A stretch of DNA of 48,832 nucleotides from Methanothermobacter tenebrarum (GTDB lineage Archaea; Methanobacteriota; Methanobacteria; Methanobacteriales; DSM-23052), in NCBI RefSeq assembly GCF_003264935.1, contig NZ_QLOE01000012.1, positions 1-48,832 of the forward strand. The letters are read 5' to 3'. The notes beneath the pieces were generated by a model, which did not search any database, was not told the DNA's origin, and saw nothing but the letters and a program-made list of their open reading frames with translations. A program made the position numbers and the translations under genes. Positions within the stretch are counted from its first letter, which is position 1. Every line of letters starts with the position of its first letter. Shown here piece by piece: positions 47,467-48,832 of the stretch.

Positions 47467-48832
47467 TTTGGTAGATAGTATGGATTCCCATCCCAGAAAC
47501 TACTATCGATGAGACCATACCTGAAAAGCACGTAGCCAGTTGCCCCACCATTAAACGCGGCCATTATATCCGATTCAAGCTCCGCTTTGGGGATTGGTGT
47601 TGGATCGGAATCTGATCTATAAGTTTGTAAACCTGTCCACACTTCTTTCCCGCCGCACCTGTTCTTCACATACTCTGTCACTTCTTCTATCCAAGCTGTT
47701 GTCTCATAATAGTTACCCTTGTATGCCATTGGGATGAGCACGTCAAGATATGGCGCAAGCCGACCGTAATCCTGGCCATAAAGGTAAGCATTTGATGTTT
47801 CTTCTGGCATTAGCGCCGCTGATACTAGAATCGCTGGATTAACGCTTTTCACGGTCTCATATATTCTCTGAACCACTCCTGTTATAATATCTGTCGCATT
47901 TGGGAACTTATAGGCAGTTCCTGGATAGCGGATATAGTCAAGGTGGATACCACCAACACCCTGAAAACTTAGAAGCTCTTGAACCCTGTTTATCAATTTT
48001 TCAATATGGGATTCATTTGTGGGATCAACCCAATCACCGTTTTCTCGCAGACAGATTACCCATGCACTTACACGAATACCAGCATCTGAAGCGCCTTTAA
48101 GGAAGTTCAGAAGCGCAGTCCTATATTCCATCTTGGTGAAGGCCTGCTGTTCCAAGAATATATCTGTTATACCCTTATTCTTAAGGGCGGCGAAATTAAC
48201 CTTGTCCATGGTATAAGCATGAACCCATATCGCACCATGTGCTATTGGACCTTCATTATTTTTTATATTAATTACTGTCACGTAATTTGGTAGTCTTCCG
48301 TTGGTGTTGTAGAAGTTTATTATCCTGCTGTAGGCGTAGATTAGGCTTTGGTAGTTTACTTTACCAATGCTCGTACTAACATAATCAGGGGATCTTTTGT
48401 TGGTTTCCATGAATTTTTTGATGCTTTGGGCCATTTGCAAATATTCTGTCTTTGTTAGCGTCCCAATCGCTGTGGTCTTCAATGGATCCGTCGGCGATTT
48501 ATAATTATTAATAGGTACACTTATTTTCTGGTTAATGTTTAAGTTTATTGTTGTGGTTACTGCAGCGTATAAGTAATCATCTGATGTTATGTTCCTATTG
48601 TTTACCACGATCTTGGAGGGTATCCCACAATTTTGACTTACATAACTTGTTATTGCTCTAGCAATTGAAGATATCTCATTATATGATAACTGGGGCGTTG
48701 ATGTACTTGGTATAGTGCTGATTTTCACATTTTTTATTGTCACAGAACTTGGTAGTCTTCCGTTGGTGTTGTAGAAGTTTATTATCCTGCTGTAGGCGTA
48801 GATTAGGCTTTGGTAGTTTATTTTGCCAATGC
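47463..48832 (-). CDS. Cell-wall protein with pseudomurein-binding repeats and glycoside hydrolase-like domain (5' end outside window)
   Basis: The frame is open to the window edge, so the N-terminus, with any signal peptide, is missing; a GTG at 48743 is internal and not a credible start. The visible part has at least two complete pseudomurein-binding-type repeats and part of a third (patterns such as [20 protein letters not shown] and LPNYV), which hold proteins to the methanogen wall. A C-terminal domain from about 170 residues before the middle to the end has [22 protein letters not shown] and [12 protein letters not shown], the marks of the GHL10/DUF4015-type glycoside hydrolase-like barrel, with the Asp of LDYIRYP a likely active-site residue. 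Hydrolysis of pseudomurein or another wall glycan is plausible but unproven. Confidence 0.75.
   Translation of the reverse strand, partial: IGKINYQSLIYAYSRIINFYNTNGRLPSSVTIKNVKISTIPSTSTPQLSYNEISSIARAITSYVSQNCGIPSKIVVNNRNITSDDYLYAAVTTTINLNINQKISVPINNYKSPTDPLKTTAIGTLTKTEYLQMAQSIKKFMETNKRSPDYVSTSIGKVNYQSLIYAYSRIINFYNTNGRLPNYVTVINIKNNEGPIAHGAIWVHAYTMDKVNFAALKNKGITDIFLEQQAFTKMEYRTALLNFLKGASDAGIRVSAWVICLRENGDWVDPTNESHIEKLINRVQELLSFQGVGGIHLDYIRYPGTAYKFPNATDIITGVVQRIYETVKSVNPAILVSAALMPEETSNAYLYGQDYGRLAPYLDVLIPMAYKGNYYETTAWIEEVTEYVKNRCGGKEVWTGLQTYRSDSDPTPIPKAELESDIMAAFNGGATGYVLFRYGLIDSSFWDGNPYYLPN
48287..48370 (-). repeat. 84-bp repeat within the wall-protein gene, copy 1 of 2 (copy 2 at 48749-48832)
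   Basis: Bases 48287-48370 match 48749-48832 at 82 of 84 positions. The offset is 462 bases (154 codons), so both encode the same pseudomurein-binding motif. The match ends only because the window ends, so the repeat may be longer. Confidence 0.9.

Noticed and set aside
48741-48743. GTG at 48743 as the start of the wall protein
   Set aside because: The frame stays open upstream to the edge and encodes another pseudomurein-binding repeat, so the GTG is internal and the gene is truncated by the window.

Overview
The window reads as a chromosomal segment of a hydrogenotrophic methanogen of the order Methanobacteriales, probably Methanothermobacter-like but fairly AT-rich. The basis is a complete tungsten-type formylmethanofuran dehydrogenase (Fwd) operon, heterodisulfide reductase HdrA, the nitrogen repressor NrpR, class I lysyl-tRNA synthetase, archaeal S-adenosylmethionine synthetase, archaemetzincin and a secreted protein with pseudomurein-binding repeats. 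Starts of ATG, GTG and TTG preceded by GGTGA or GGAGGT motifs, and TATA boxes such as TTTATATT, fit an archaeon. I saw no rRNA, tRNA, CRISPR array or transposase. The assignment to an order is inference from gene content.

Layout. 1-2069 (minus): leucine genes leuC-leuD-leuB, with leuB cut by the window edge. 2070-2423: divergent control region with a near-perfect NrpR-type operator. 2424-5267 (plus): anaerobic ribonucleotide reductase and archaemetzincin. 5268-7132: a poorly explained intergenic stretch and a secreted surface protein. 12784-7365 (minus): an apparent operon of PfkB-type kinase, ThiC, LysRS, a CGSC member of the UGSC family and a 357-residue partner of unknown function. 12893-14433: a ModE/LysR-type regulator and phosphohexuloisomerase, divergently arranged. 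14494-17632: FdhD facing away from NuoE-like and NuoF-like genes. 17739-21135: replication protein A, split by a 79-bp tandem duplication, then RadA. 21194-25013: AEC transporter, HdrA and a DUF169 protein. 25246-28884: GlyA, a flavin/iron-sulfur protein, DUF192 and SAM synthetase. 28920-36964: IleRS, PurL, a membrane CTP-dependent kinase-like protein, NrpR, DUF2098 and a 30-residue membrane peptide. 43006-36988 (minus): the fwd operon. 43114-47466: a formate dehydrogenase-like catalytic subunit divergent from mobB-moaA. 47463-48832: a pseudomurein-binding glycoside hydrolase-like protein, running off the edge.

How the genes connect. Much of the window concerns one-carbon and redox metabolism: Fwd reduces CO2 to formylmethanofuran, HdrA is the flavin subunit of the electron-bifurcating reductase that feeds it, MoaA and MobB make the pterin cofactor that Fwd and the formate dehydrogenase-like subunit need, and NuoE/NuoF could supply an NAD(P)-reactive module for that subunit. 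GlyA and SAM synthetase extend the one-carbon theme.

The items most worth following up are the CGSC/partner pair in the LysRS operon, the possible NAD(P)-linked formate dehydrogenase spread over two loci with a cysteine-less FdhD, the 79-bp duplication that breaks RPA, the GGAA-N6-TTCC operator before nrdD, the HTH-ferredoxin protein heading the fwd operon, and the 30-residue membrane peptide.
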